A DNA stretch of 6,983 bases from Deltaproteobacteria bacterium (GTDB lineage: Bacteria; Desulfobacterota; Desulfobacteria; Desulfobacterales; ETH-SRB1). The notes beneath the pieces are model-generated. The model saw only the letters and a program-made list of their open reading frames with translations, was not told the origin of the DNA and made no database searches. Where the stretch lies: positions 1-6,983 of the forward strand of contig JAJSZO010000138.1 in the NCBI GenBank assembly GCA_030262795.1, given 5' to 3'. This document shows, piece after piece, positions 1-5,782 of this stretch (position 1 is its first letter; each line of letters opens with the position of its first letter). A program made the translations under genes and the position numbers.

Positions 1-269
1 TTTGAGGGTGTATTCGGCGGGTTATTGGCAGGAGAACCGGAAAGTGTAGTTGTCTTTGCCAGCCGATTGCCGAGCGCATCATAAACATAATCCACAGTGG
101 TTCCATCTCCGGATTCAACACCTGTCAAACGAAGCATATCATCGTATGAATAGTTTATCGTCTCGGTAGCCGCAAAAGCATCAAATGATGAAATCAATAT
201 GATTACGGCAAATAGCAAGCCTGTTGTCGCCTTTTGTTTTATAGACATAATAATATCAACCCGTCCCAT
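1..269 (-). CDS. Secreted YD-repeat (RHS-like) protein, N-terminal part, runs off the window
   Basis: The first 89 codons of a larger gene are visible; the rest lies beyond base 1. The N-terminus has a basic stretch, then a hydrophobic core (GLLFAVIILISSFDAFA) ending in a likely signal peptidase I site after about residue 33, so export is predicted. Two YD-type repeat units follow: YSYDDMLRLTGVE, and YVYDALGNRLAK after a GDGTT turn. They match the RHS/YD consensus YxYDxxGRL...GN. A proline/asparagine-rich linker (SPANNPPNTPS) comes next, as often seen before Ig or Fn3 domains. I chose the ATG at 269 because AGAGG (276-280) lies 6 bases upstream. An in-frame ATG at 248 has no such site and would shorten the signal peptide. 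YD proteins form large beta-cocoon shells, some toxin-linked and some structural; the fragment cannot tell which. Confident as a YD protein, unsure of role. Confidence 0.85.
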   Translation of the reverse strand, partial: MGRVDIIMSIKQKATTGLLFAVIILISSFDAFAATETINYSYDDMLRLTGVESGDGTTVDYVYDALGNRLAKTTTLSGSPANNPPNTPS

Positions 270-275
270 TTTTAT

Positions 276-280
276 CCTCT
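276..280 (-). promoter_or_regulatory. Ribosome binding site of the YD-repeat gene
   Basis: On the minus strand AGAGG stands 6 bases before the ATG at 269. It decides the start of the YD gene in favour of 269 over 248. The left target duplication of the adjacent MITE-like element begins at base 280, so the insertion lies directly against this site. Confidence 0.6.
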
Positions 281-285
281 ATTTA

Positions 286-426
286 GTGCCTGAACGAAAA
301 CTGCTAATTTTTCCAATTTCTGCATTAGGAGCAAATTTTAATCCTCAAAATACCCCATGTATCCCTGCGGTTAAAATTTGCGCCTTCCCTGAACTTGAAA
401 AAATTTTCTAGTTTTTGTTCGGGCAC
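286..426. mobile_element. MITE-like palindromic element A with TATTTA duplication
   Basis: This is a 141-bp non-coding, almost fully palindromic element. The ends are inverted repeats: GTGCCTGAACGAAAACT (286-302) against the complement of AGTTTTTGTTCGGGCAC (410-426), with 2 mismatches in 17. The symmetry continues inward in exact register: GCAAATTTTAA (331-341) mirrors TTAAAATTTGC (371-381), centred near 356. The identical hexamer TATTTA flanks it at 280-285 and 427-432, which looks like a target-site duplication. A 2-bp TA duplication with longer ends is an alternative reading. It contains no transposase, so it would move in trans. It separates the YD gene from its likely promoter. The family name is unknown to me. 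A chance palindrome is very unlikely given the symmetry plus the flanking repeat. Confidence 0.75.
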
Positions 427-463
427 TATTTAACACAACTAACGGCAGGTTTGTTACGTTCAT

Positions 464-499
464 AAAAAAAGGATCTGATCTCCATCAAATCCCTTTTTT
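464..499 (-). terminator. Hairpin with U-tract (terminator or attenuator) in the YD leader
   Basis: The stem is GGAT-C-TGAT (471-479) against ATCA-A-ATCC (484-492), with one internal mismatch and a CTCC loop. A run of seven A lies on one side (464-470) and CTTTTTT (493-499) on the other. On the minus strand the stem is followed by seven T, the form of an intrinsic terminator; on the plus strand it is followed by CTTTTTT, so it may work both ways. It lies about 60 bases downstream of the promoter at 558-587. It could therefore be an attenuator for the YD gene or the end of a short RNA. The stem is only moderately strong. Confidence 0.5.
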
Positions 500-557
500 C
501 AATTTTTATAAGGATCTACATAAAGCTTTCGTAAAAAAAATCTCATAGTAAAAAATA

Positions 558-587
558 AATATAATATACTTTAGATAGTACTGTCAA
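558..587 (-). promoter_or_regulatory. Sigma-70-like promoter reading towards the YD gene
   Basis: On the minus strand a perfect -35 box TTGACA (582-587) is followed after 18 bases by TATATT (558-563), which matches TATAAT at five of six positions. The surroundings are strongly AT-rich. Predicted transcription starts near 551, giving a leader of about 280 bases before the YD start. About 147 of those bases come from the MITE-like element and its duplicated target. No other equally good promoter is seen between here and the gene. Confidence 0.5.
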
Positions 588-747
588 GCATTTCTCATTA
601 GGCAGGGGGACGCCCATGCAGGGGGACAATGGCATTCGCTGGGGCACCGATCAATGGAGCTAATGACATAAGGCGGGACAGATGCTTTGGTGGATTCGAA
701 GTCAAGGCAAGTTCCAAGCCCGAAGAAATGGAGGCGAAGGGTAGTCC
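588..747. other. Gene-poor stretch downstream of the spermidine synthase-like gene
   Basis: No gene can be supported here. The stretch is more GC-rich than the promoter region beside it. It carries a 10-base direct repeat, GCAGGGGGAC, at 602-611 and 618-627. A 40-codon frame on the plus strand starts at ATG 629, has AGGGGG just upstream, and stops at 751, overlapping the end of the neighbouring gene by four bases. I do not recognise its product. On the minus strand the frame of the spermidine synthase-like gene stays open for nearly 50 codons after its TAG. No U-tract hairpin that would end the spermidine synthase operon is visible. It may be a decayed gene or a repeat remnant. Confidence 0.4.
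602..627. repeat. Direct repeat GCAGGGGGAC x2
   Basis: Two identical 10-mers, GCAGGGGGAC, at 602-611 and 618-627, are separated by GCCCAT (spacing 16 bases). The purpose is unknown. Two copies at a helical-turn-and-a-half spacing could be a protein binding site or a small duplication. Confidence 0.4.
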
Positions 748-2292
748 CTAATACATGCCCCAGGTTCCAGCCCTGTAGTAATCCTGGAGAACCGGATTTA
801 ACCGGGTATTAATCTTGATCTTATCCATATGATTCGGATCAATTACCCCTTTGCCGAAATGGATCATCGAAACCATAGCGTTATTGTTGAGAAAACGGGT
901 TTTAAGGCTGTCAAAGTCTGTGGTTAGAATTCTTTGTTTCAGGGTTTGTTCGTCCATTTCCGCAGACTTTACTCCCAGAACCCAGCCCCACTCACCCATG
1001 GTTGGAATCTGATTGTGATAGGCCAGGGAGGTAAATCCTGCTTTGTTGATTGTTTTGATAATGCACAAAAAAGCCTGTTGGGAAAAGTATGGGCTGGTTG
1101 CCTGGGTGACCATGACCCCGCCTGGTCGAAGATGTCTGGCCACCAACCGGTAAAAATTCACGCAATAGAGGTGCATCAGGTCAATTGAATCCGGATCCGG
1201 CAGGTCAATGATGACAGCTCCGTAATAATGGTCATCTTCTTTAAGAAACATACCGGCATCCTGGTTGACAACCTCTATCCGCGGGTCATTCATTGAGGCT
1301 TTGTTGATATCGACCAACGCCGGATGTTGGGCAGCCAAATCAGTCATGGCCTGGTCCAGGTCCACAATGGTAACCGATTTTACATCCGGGTATTTCAAAA
1401 CTTCCCGTAGAGCCAGTCCGTCACCACCTCCCAGAATAAGTATATTTTTTTGATTGGCTGAAAGCTTCATTGCCGGGTGTACCAGCGGCTCGTGGTATTT
1501 TTCTTCGTCAAAGCTGGAAAATTGTTGCTGGCCGTTGATAAACAGCCAGTAATATTCCTTCCATTGTGTTATCACGATTTTCTGGTACAAGCTCTGTTGC
1601 GCGTAAATAATTTTGTCTTTGTATTGACGCTGCTCGCTGTACATGATGATCGGTTTGGCCAGGACAGTTAGGAAAATCAGAAAGAGACAACTTGCTGCAA
1701 AGGCGGAAACTACCACTTTTTTTCTTTGAATAAGATGAAAGAAAGACCACAAAAGAAGTGAAGCCACCAAAAAGTTAATGGCACCCAGAATGATTGGAGT
1801 ATAGGTCAAACCAAGATAGGGCAGCGCAAAAAAAGCGAAGAACAAACCTCCGAGAAGTGATCCATAGTAATCTTTTTCCATCATAGTGGCGATGTTGTAT
1901 TTCAGTTCTTCATGAGTCTCGTTAAGTCTCGTGACCAGGGGGATCTCAAGACCTATCAACCCACCGATGACCATGGCCGTGAGATAAATGAGGAGGTTGA
2001 TGTGAGCAGTGTATGCGGCCAGACCATAAGCGAGGACTGTCGATGAGGAACAGAGTATGGAGAGACTGAATTCAACAAGAACAAAGGTGTCTAATAACCT
2101 GTATTTGAAGTACTTACTCAGTCGGCTGCCCAGGCCCATGGCAAATAGCATCAACGACATAACAATGGTCCATTGAAAGACAGCATTGCCGATGAGGTAT
2201 GTGGCCAGTGTGGACAGGACGAATTCAGCTACAATACCGGCACAGCCGGTAGCAAAGATTGCTATTTTCAGGACAAGGCTTATACGGAACAT
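748..2292 (-). CDS. Membrane-anchored spermidine-synthase-like protein (aminopropyltransferase fold)
   Basis: This 514-residue protein is about twice the length of soluble spermidine synthase. Roughly the first 215 residues form about seven hydrophobic helices. The C-terminal half is a spermidine-synthase-type Rossmann domain: YQKIVIT (236-242), the EKYHEPLVHP segment (near 264-273), the GGGDG nucleotide loop (288-292), the acidic IVDLD strand end (309-313) and DLPDP (363-367) carrying the two Asp expected at the active centre. The GPA segment that follows DxxDP in classical enzymes is replaced by DSIDLMHLY, so the substrate may not be putrescine. It is the last gene of a three-gene operon, 31 bases after the DUF350 gene. 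I chose ATG at 2292 because AGGTGG lies just upstream. An in-frame GTG at 2298 would add two residues but lacks a site. Known relatives (for example Rv2601) are annotated speE, but polyamine synthesis is unproven. The family is sure, the reaction inferred. Confidence 0.9.
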   Translation of the reverse strand: MFRISLVLKIAIFATGCAGIVAEFVLSTLATYLIGNAVFQWTIVMSLMLFAMGLGSRLSKYFKYRLLDTFVLVEFSLSILCSSSTVLAYGLAAYTAHINLLIYLTAMVIGGLIGLEIPLVTRLNETHEELKYNIATMMEKDYYGSLLGGLFFAFFALPYLGLTYTPIILGAINFLVASLLLWSFFHLIQRKKVVVSAFAASCLFLIFLTVLAKPIIMYSEQRQYKDKIIYAQQSLYQKIVITQWKEYYWLFINGQQQFSSFDEEKYHEPLVHPAMKLSANQKNILILGGGDGLALREVLKYPDVKSVTIVDLDQAMTDLAAQHPALVDINKASMNDPRIEVVNQDAGMFLKEDDHYYGAVIIDLPDPDSIDLMHLYCVNFYRLVARHLRPGGVMVTQATSPYFSQQAFLCIIKTINKAGFTSLAYHNQIPTMGEWGWVLGVKSAEMDEQTLKQRILTTDFDSLKTRFLNNNAMVSMIHFGKGVIDPNHMDKIKINTRLNPVLQDYYRAGTWGMY

Positions 2293-2323
2293 TTCCACCT
2301 GTGCGGTTAGCTTTTAGCGTTCC

Positions 2324-3169
2324 CTATACGCACCAGTAGATAATAAAAGCTGCTGCGACGTAAGAAAAAGCCTCAATGTATGCAGCGCCTACGTTGGGTT
2401 TTTCCTGGTTGGCGATTTCGTCAGAGAGATTGACTGTCGGCAGGAGGATTTTGTCTGTGAGCAAACGAACCAGGGGAAGCAAGGCAAGTCCTATGGCGGC
2501 ATATCCAAGATAGTCAGGCAAGTTTGTTGCCCAGGATTCAAAATCGCTTTCTGCGGCCAGGCCAATGATGACCCCGACGGCGATCAGAGCACCGGCAAAA
2601 CTCACACCTGCGGCCACGTTATCTTTCTCAATCTCGTCATGGATGTTGTACGGAATTATAAGATTGTATATCAAACCGGCCAGGATTAAGATGATTTGTC
2701 CAATAGCCCAAAAGACGATTACAGTCCAAATATTTCCCCCCTGGCCCTGAACAGATCCGAACATAATAAAACCGGAAGCAATGCTCATTCCTGCTGAAAC
2801 AGCCCCTGTTCCCTGGTTGTGATCTCTGATCAACTCTTCACTTATTTTGAATTTAAACAGAATCAGCTTATCGCAGATATACCAGGACGCATTGACAAGG
2901 ATAATGCTTAAAAGACCGTAGATGCACAGATCCATAAGATCGTCAATAATGCTGATACCAGGTCCGATCAGAGTTCCCCCAATGGCCAGGACGAGACCGG
3001 AGTAATAACCTGCCATGGCAAGGGCCAGCGCAGCGTTGTCTTTTTCGACCAGCTCAAAGTTGAGCTTGTATTCCCGGTGCAGCAAGTCGTTGACTATCTT
3101 GCCGATGAATAACAGGACGTAAAAAGCGGCGATCAGGATCAAACCGGTAATAATGGTATCAAGTTTCAT
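2324..3169 (-). CDS. Tandem DUF350 (YjfL/UPF0719-type) integral membrane protein
   Basis: This 281-residue, very hydrophobic protein has about eight predicted membrane helices. It reads as two DUF350 domains in tandem. EKDNAALALAMAG (42-54) and EKDNVAAGVSFAG (181-193) are clear copies. Weaker related segments sit at about 124-137 (RDHNQGTGAVSAG) and 254-267 (NQEKPNVGAAYIEA), so four half-repeats are visible. E. coli YjfL is about half this size. The start at 3169 has GGGGGA about 9 bases upstream, inside the stop region of the preceding lipoprotein gene, and the gap to that gene is 3 bases, suggesting translational coupling. The biochemical role of DUF350 is unknown. In E. coli YjfL sits with PspA-like and glutathionylspermidine-synthase-like genes, and in mycobacteria next to a membrane spermidine synthase. 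Here too it sits beside a polyamine-type enzyme, which suggests a shared envelope function. The family call is strong; any transport or channel role is speculation. Confidence 0.85.
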   Translation of the reverse strand: MKLDTIITGLILIAAFYVLLFIGKIVNDLLHREYKLNFELVEKDNAALALAMAGYYSGLVLAIGGTLIGPGISIIDDLMDLCIYGLLSIILVNASWYICDKLILFKFKISEELIRDHNQGTGAVSAGMSIASGFIMFGSVQGQGGNIWTVIVFWAIGQIILILAGLIYNLIIPYNIHDEIEKDNVAAGVSFAGALIAVGVIIGLAAESDFESWATNLPDYLGYAAIGLALLPLVRLLTDKILLPTVNLSDEIANQEKPNVGAAYIEAFSYVAAAFIIYWCV

Positions 3170-3172
3170 AGA

Positions 3173-3877
3173 TTATTTCCCCCAGCTACCGCTCCGACCC
3201 CGGGCGCTTGTCCGGGTCCGGCCGGTGCGTTGATTGACTCTGTCGGAAAAAGAAGCCTGCCGTGCCTTCATCTTGGACATTCGCCGAGAGTAGAAATTTG
3301 GCTTCTGTTTTTTGGTCAGGGATCCATTGGTGCCGTATTCTTTGTTGTGCCCGAAATAAGGCCGATTTTGTGCGCTGGATCTGGTGTAATTAGTGTGATG
3401 ATTACGGTAAATCGGATTATGCCCCAACAGGGCGGAGATAAAATGGTATTGCCCGTAAAATGCCCAGAACGACTGGCCGGATGAATTCGTGTTCCATTGT
3501 CCGTACCGCTCATTGCCGACATACTCATAACCGGGCGGCCCAATGGCCTTACTTTCTTTTCCTTCTTTCTTGACCCAGATGGTCATACCGAGAAAAGAAG
3601 TATTTTGCTTAAAATAGTTTTCAGGCACTTCAAGCCAATCAGTCTTCGTGGTCTTATCATCCATAATTATATGGTACTTATGATAATGAGTTTTGAATAA
3701 ATTGCCTTCCTCCTTCATGTCTTCAAGAACTATTGAATACGTTGGCACGTTCTTTAGCGAAGCTCTGATTTTTTCTATGGGCAGACGAGAGCCTCCGCAT
3801 GCACAAAGAAAAAATGAGGTCAGAATTGCAACTATTGCGACAAAACAGCATTTGTTCATGGATCGTTTCTTTCGCAT
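3173..3877 (-). CDS. DUF4247-like lipoprotein with a basic C-terminal tail
   Basis: This is a predicted 234-residue lipoprotein and first gene of the trio. After a basic start (MRKKRSMNK) come a hydrophobic segment and the lipobox LCAC, with acylated Cys at about 27 followed by GGS; Cys at -2 is less usual but tolerated. The central part holds the aromatic, glycine-rich block I associate with DUF4247: GPPGYEYVGNERYGQW, then FWAFYGQYHFISALLG. The last 50 or so residues are rich in Arg, Ser, Gly and Lys and look unstructured. I chose ATG 3877 because GGGTG lies 5 bases upstream. The frame stays open to a TTG at 3973, but that start would overlap rluD, translate through the hairpin at 3894-3929 and put 32 charged residues before the signal peptide. 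The DUF4247 assignment is from memory of Rv2599-type neighbours; function is unknown. It would sit in the inner or outer membrane. Confidence 0.8.
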   Translation of the reverse strand: MRKKRSMNKCCFVAIVAILTSFFLCACGGSRLPIEKIRASLKNVPTYSIVLEDMKEEGNLFKTHYHKYHIIMDDKTTKTDWLEVPENYFKQNTSFLGMTIWVKKEGKESKAIGPPGYEYVGNERYGQWNTNSSGQSFWAFYGQYHFISALLGHNPIYRNHHTNYTRSSAQNRPYFGHNKEYGTNGSLTKKQKPNFYSRRMSKMKARQASFSDRVNQRTGRTRTSARGRSGSWGK

Positions 3878-3893
3878 TTTTTCACCCAAAAGA

Positions 3894-3929
3894 TAAGGAA
3901 CGTGGAAGTTAATTCGTCCACGTTCCTTA
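3894..3929 (-). terminator. 13-bp hairpin after rluD, probable terminator
   Basis: AAGGAACGTGGA (3895-3906) and TCCACGTTCCTT (3917-3928) are perfect complements; a further T-A pair makes 13 bp, with a 10-base loop. It begins 15 bases after the rluD stop. On the minus strand it is followed by ATCTTTTGGG, a short, imperfect U-tract, so it probably ends rluD transcription with moderate efficiency. The lipoprotein gene starts only 16 bases beyond, so the hairpin may instead control read-through into that operon. Confidence 0.65.
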
Positions 3930-3955
3930 ATGGCATGATAATTTTTAATTGTCAA
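3927..3955 (-). promoter_or_regulatory. Weak candidate promoter for the lipoprotein-DUF350-synthase operon
   Basis: A perfect -35 TTGACA (3950-3955) overlaps the last codons of rluD. A 17-base spacer leads to CATTAA (3927-3932), which matches the -10 consensus at only three positions and overlaps the hairpin arm. If used, transcription would start near 3920, inside the hairpin, so the resulting RNA would not form it. The -10 is poor, so read-through from rluD is an equal alternative. Confidence 0.25.
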
Positions 3956-4916
3956 CATTCCGCAATGTTTCAATGAGTTTTTTCATGTCTTGTGGAACAG
4001 GAGACTCAAAAAACATTGCCTTTCCGGTTGCAGGGTGCGCGAATTCAAGCCGCCATGCATGAAGCATTTGCCTTGGCACAGATATGATTTTATTTAATCT
4101 GTTTTTTAACAGAAGCTTTTTTGCGGCCTTTTTGCCACCATAAACCTGGTCGCCCAAAACAGGATGGTTGATTGCAGCACAATGAACACGGATTTGGTGT
4201 GTACGTCCTGTTTTTAGATCAAACTCAAGGAATGTTGCCCCGTTAAAACGTTCAATTACTTTCCAAAGAGTTTCGGCAGAACGGTTTTTTCGGCTTACAG
4301 TTGACATCTTTTTTCTGTTGGAAGCATGTCTGCCGATCGGCAGTGAAATTGAGCCTGATTCAGATTGTACAACACCGAAGACTAACGCAAGGTAGAGTTT
4401 TTTTATCTTTCTTGATTTGAATTGAGCCGCAAGGGTTATATGTGCTGCATCATTTTTTACGGCCACCAGAGTACCGGATGTGTCTTTATCAAGCCTGTGA
4501 ACAATTCCCGGCCTGAGTTTTTCTCCAATGCCTTTAAGCTCCGGGCAGTGATAAAGAAGTCTGTTTACCAGCGTCCCTTTATTATGGCTTGGTGCGGGAT
4601 GAACAACAAGCCCGGGCTCTTTGTTGATTACTATTATATGGTTATCTTCATACAGTATATCTATATCGTGGGGCTCCGGTTCCGGTAGAACCGGTTCATG
4701 ATCAATGGGAGGAACACTAACGCTGATATTATCACCGGTTTTTACCCTGTAGCCGGGCTTTTTAACTTTTCCTTGAACCAGTATTTCTTCTTTTCGGATG
4801 CGATCGGCTGAAAAAGATCGGGAACAATTGGAAATGTGGGACGCAATAATTGCATCAAGGCGCTTGCCGGATTCGTGTGCATTAACAAGAATGGTAAAAC
4901 CGCCTTTGTAGGGCAT
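3945..4916 (-). CDS. rluD: RluD/RluA-family 23S rRNA pseudouridine synthase
   Basis: This 323-residue enzyme converts selected uridines of large-subunit rRNA to pseudouridine. An N-terminal S4 RNA-binding domain spans about 18-75 (KRLDAIIASHISNCSRS, then ILVQGK and the VKTGDNISV turn). The catalytic domain follows: NKEPGLVVHP (98-107), the hallmark HRLDKDTSG (140-148) with catalytic Asp143, and RTHQIRVH (238-245). Length and order are typical of RluD-like proteins. Paralogues such as RluC share these motifs, so the exact target site (helix 69 for RluD) is inferred. No strong ribosome binding site is seen before ATG 4916, only GGAA about 14 bases upstream, but the N-terminus aligns well with family starts. 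Upstream are the MITE-like element and carD; downstream is a hairpin. Confidence 0.9.
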   Translation of the reverse strand: MPYKGGFTILVNAHESGKRLDAIIASHISNCSRSFSADRIRKEEILVQGKVKKPGYRVKTGDNISVSVPPIDHEPVLPEPEPHDIDILYEDNHIIVINKEPGLVVHPAPSHNKGTLVNRLLYHCPELKGIGEKLRPGIVHRLDKDTSGTLVAVKNDAAHITLAAQFKSRKIKKLYLALVFGVVQSESGSISLPIGRHASNRKKMSTVSRKNRSAETLWKVIERFNGATFLEFDLKTGRTHQIRVHCAAINHPVLGDQVYGGKKAAKKLLLKNRLNKIISVPRQMLHAWRLEFAHPATGKAMFFESPVPQDMKKLIETLRNVDN

Positions 4917-4973
4917 TGTTGTGAATATATTCCAGCGGGTTACCCGCCTCAGAAAGGTTAAAATTTTGTCTTT

Positions 4974-5157
4974 CCTGTCTGCATGTGGCTACCAACTTAA
5001 GGCGGTACACCTTGTAATCTCAGGGTGTTACAGTAGGGTGGGCATCGCCCACCAATCTATGCGGTTTACAGAGATCACCCATTGATTGGTGGGCAGTGCC
5101 CACCCTACAAATTGTCCCGCTTTAAGTTGGTAGCCCTGCATGCAACTCACAGACAGG
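4974..5157. repeat. Split inverted repeat CCTGTCTG / CAGACAGG around element B
   Basis: CCTGTCTG (4974-4981) and CAGACAGG (5150-5157) are perfect complements on either side of the MITE-like element. If the element and one target copy are removed, they become an 8-bp stem with an 11-base loop between carD and rluD. No U-tract follows in either direction, so it need not have been an intrinsic terminator. See the finding on insertion into the loop. Confidence 0.55.
4986..5135. mobile_element. MITE-like element B with nested hairpins and CTGCATG duplication
   Basis: This is a 150-bp non-coding element. Its terminal inverted repeats are GGCTACCAACTTAAGGCGG (4987-5005) and the complement in CCGCTTTAAGTTGGTAGCC (5117-5135), 18 of 19 matching. 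CTGCATG occurs directly outside both ends (4979-4985 and 5136-5142), consistent with a 7-bp target duplication, leaving one unpaired T at 4986. Inside are two 25-bp inverted arms (5033-5057 and 5084-5108, 23 of 25 matching). Each arm is itself a small hairpin, GGTGGGC facing GCCCACC with a 3-base loop, so a folded strand would be branched. The GTAGGGTGGGC...GCCCACC motif resembles dispersed repeats I recall from many bacterial genomes. There is no transposase; mobilisation in trans is inferred. It fills most of the carD-rluD gap. Confidence 0.75.
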
Positions 5158-5177
5158 CTTGAACAGGGGAAACTCAT

Positions 5178-5732
5178 CTATTCTTCGAGCGGAGTACTAA
5201 ATAGAGATTCAATTTCTGACATTATAGTTTCTTCGTCAGTATTTTGGGCTGTTGAAAGTTCACTTAACAACAGTATCTTTGCTGTATCAAAAAGCTTACG
5301 TTCTCCAAAGGATAGATCTTTTGTTATTTTCAAAAAATAAAGATCTCTAAAAACTTCTGCTACATCATAAAGAGAACCGGTTTTTATCTTATCCATATAT
5401 TCTCTATAACGGCGGTTCCAGGTCTGCTTATCAATAAGCGATTCCCGATCTGTTTTTATAACTTCGTAAATTTCAGGAATTTCTTTTTGGCTTATTACAT
5501 TTCTCAGGCCGACTGATTCTACATTACAGATTGGAATCATTATAACCATATTTTTTTCAAAAACTTGAAGAATATAAAAATCATGTTTTTCGCCGTTTAC
5601 GACTTTAGTTTCAATAGCTTTTATCTTTCCAACTCCATGGGCAGGATAGACTGCAAGATCACCTACTTTAAATTTTGGAATTTTGAGCGGCTTGTTATCT
5701 TCTTTGTTCTCGTTAGATTTTTTTAATTCCAT
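5178..5732 (-). CDS. carD: CarD/CdnL-family RNA polymerase-binding regulator
   Basis: This 184-residue protein closely follows the CarD layout. A basic, variable N-terminus of about 20 residues precedes the Tudor-like RNA polymerase beta-binding domain (FKVGDLAVYPAHGVGKI, 21-37, to about 78). A helical DNA-binding C-terminal domain follows, with TWNRRYREYMDKIKTGS (104-120), VAEVFRDL (124-131) and SFGERKLFDTAK (141-152). Trp105 occupies the place of the Trp that mycobacterial CarD wedges into the upstream edge of the -10 bubble. Family members bind RNA polymerase at promoters and stabilise open complexes, affecting rRNA and growth genes. The gene has its own candidate promoter (5783-5811) just after the pth terminator; no clear ribosome binding site precedes ATG 5732. 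It is complete; whether it activates or represses here cannot be read from sequence. Confidence 0.92.
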   Translation of the reverse strand: MELKKSNENKEDNKPLKIPKFKVGDLAVYPAHGVGKIKAIETKVVNGEKHDFYILQVFEKNMVIMIPICNVESVGLRNVISQKEIPEIYEVIKTDRESLIDKQTWNRRYREYMDKIKTGSLYDVAEVFRDLYFLKITKDLSFGERKLFDTAKILLLSELSTAQNTDEETIMSEIESLFSTPLEE

Positions 5733-5782
5733 TTTTAAATACCAAATATTTTATCAAAGATAAGAAACGATTATTATGTCCA

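Noticed and set aside
199..411. 70-codon plus-strand open frame across the YD start and element A
   Set aside because: It is antisense to the signal peptide of the YD gene and then runs through the palindromic element, with no ribosome binding site. Similar predicted proteins elsewhere would be products of the repeated element, not genes.
690..715. GGATTCGAAGTC resembling a tRNA T-loop
   Set aside because: The bases around it do not form a T-stem, acceptor stem or anticodon arm.
602..750. Read-through of the spermidine synthase-like TAG into a 48-codon extension
   Set aside because: The protein already ends at a point that fits membrane spermidine synthase relatives (NPVLQDYYRAGTWGMY), and nothing in the window hints at stop-codon recoding. 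The open frame is more likely chance.
1508..1750. 80-codon minus-strand frame inside the spermidine synthase-like gene
   Set aside because: It is in another frame of a gene with clear conserved motifs; no family features and no start signal. A frameshift is not needed because the main frame is intact throughout.
3878..3973. Upstream TTG start for the lipoprotein gene
   Set aside because: It would overlap the rluD end, translate through a perfect hairpin and bury the signal peptide 40 residues into the protein; ATG 3877 has a good ribosome binding site.
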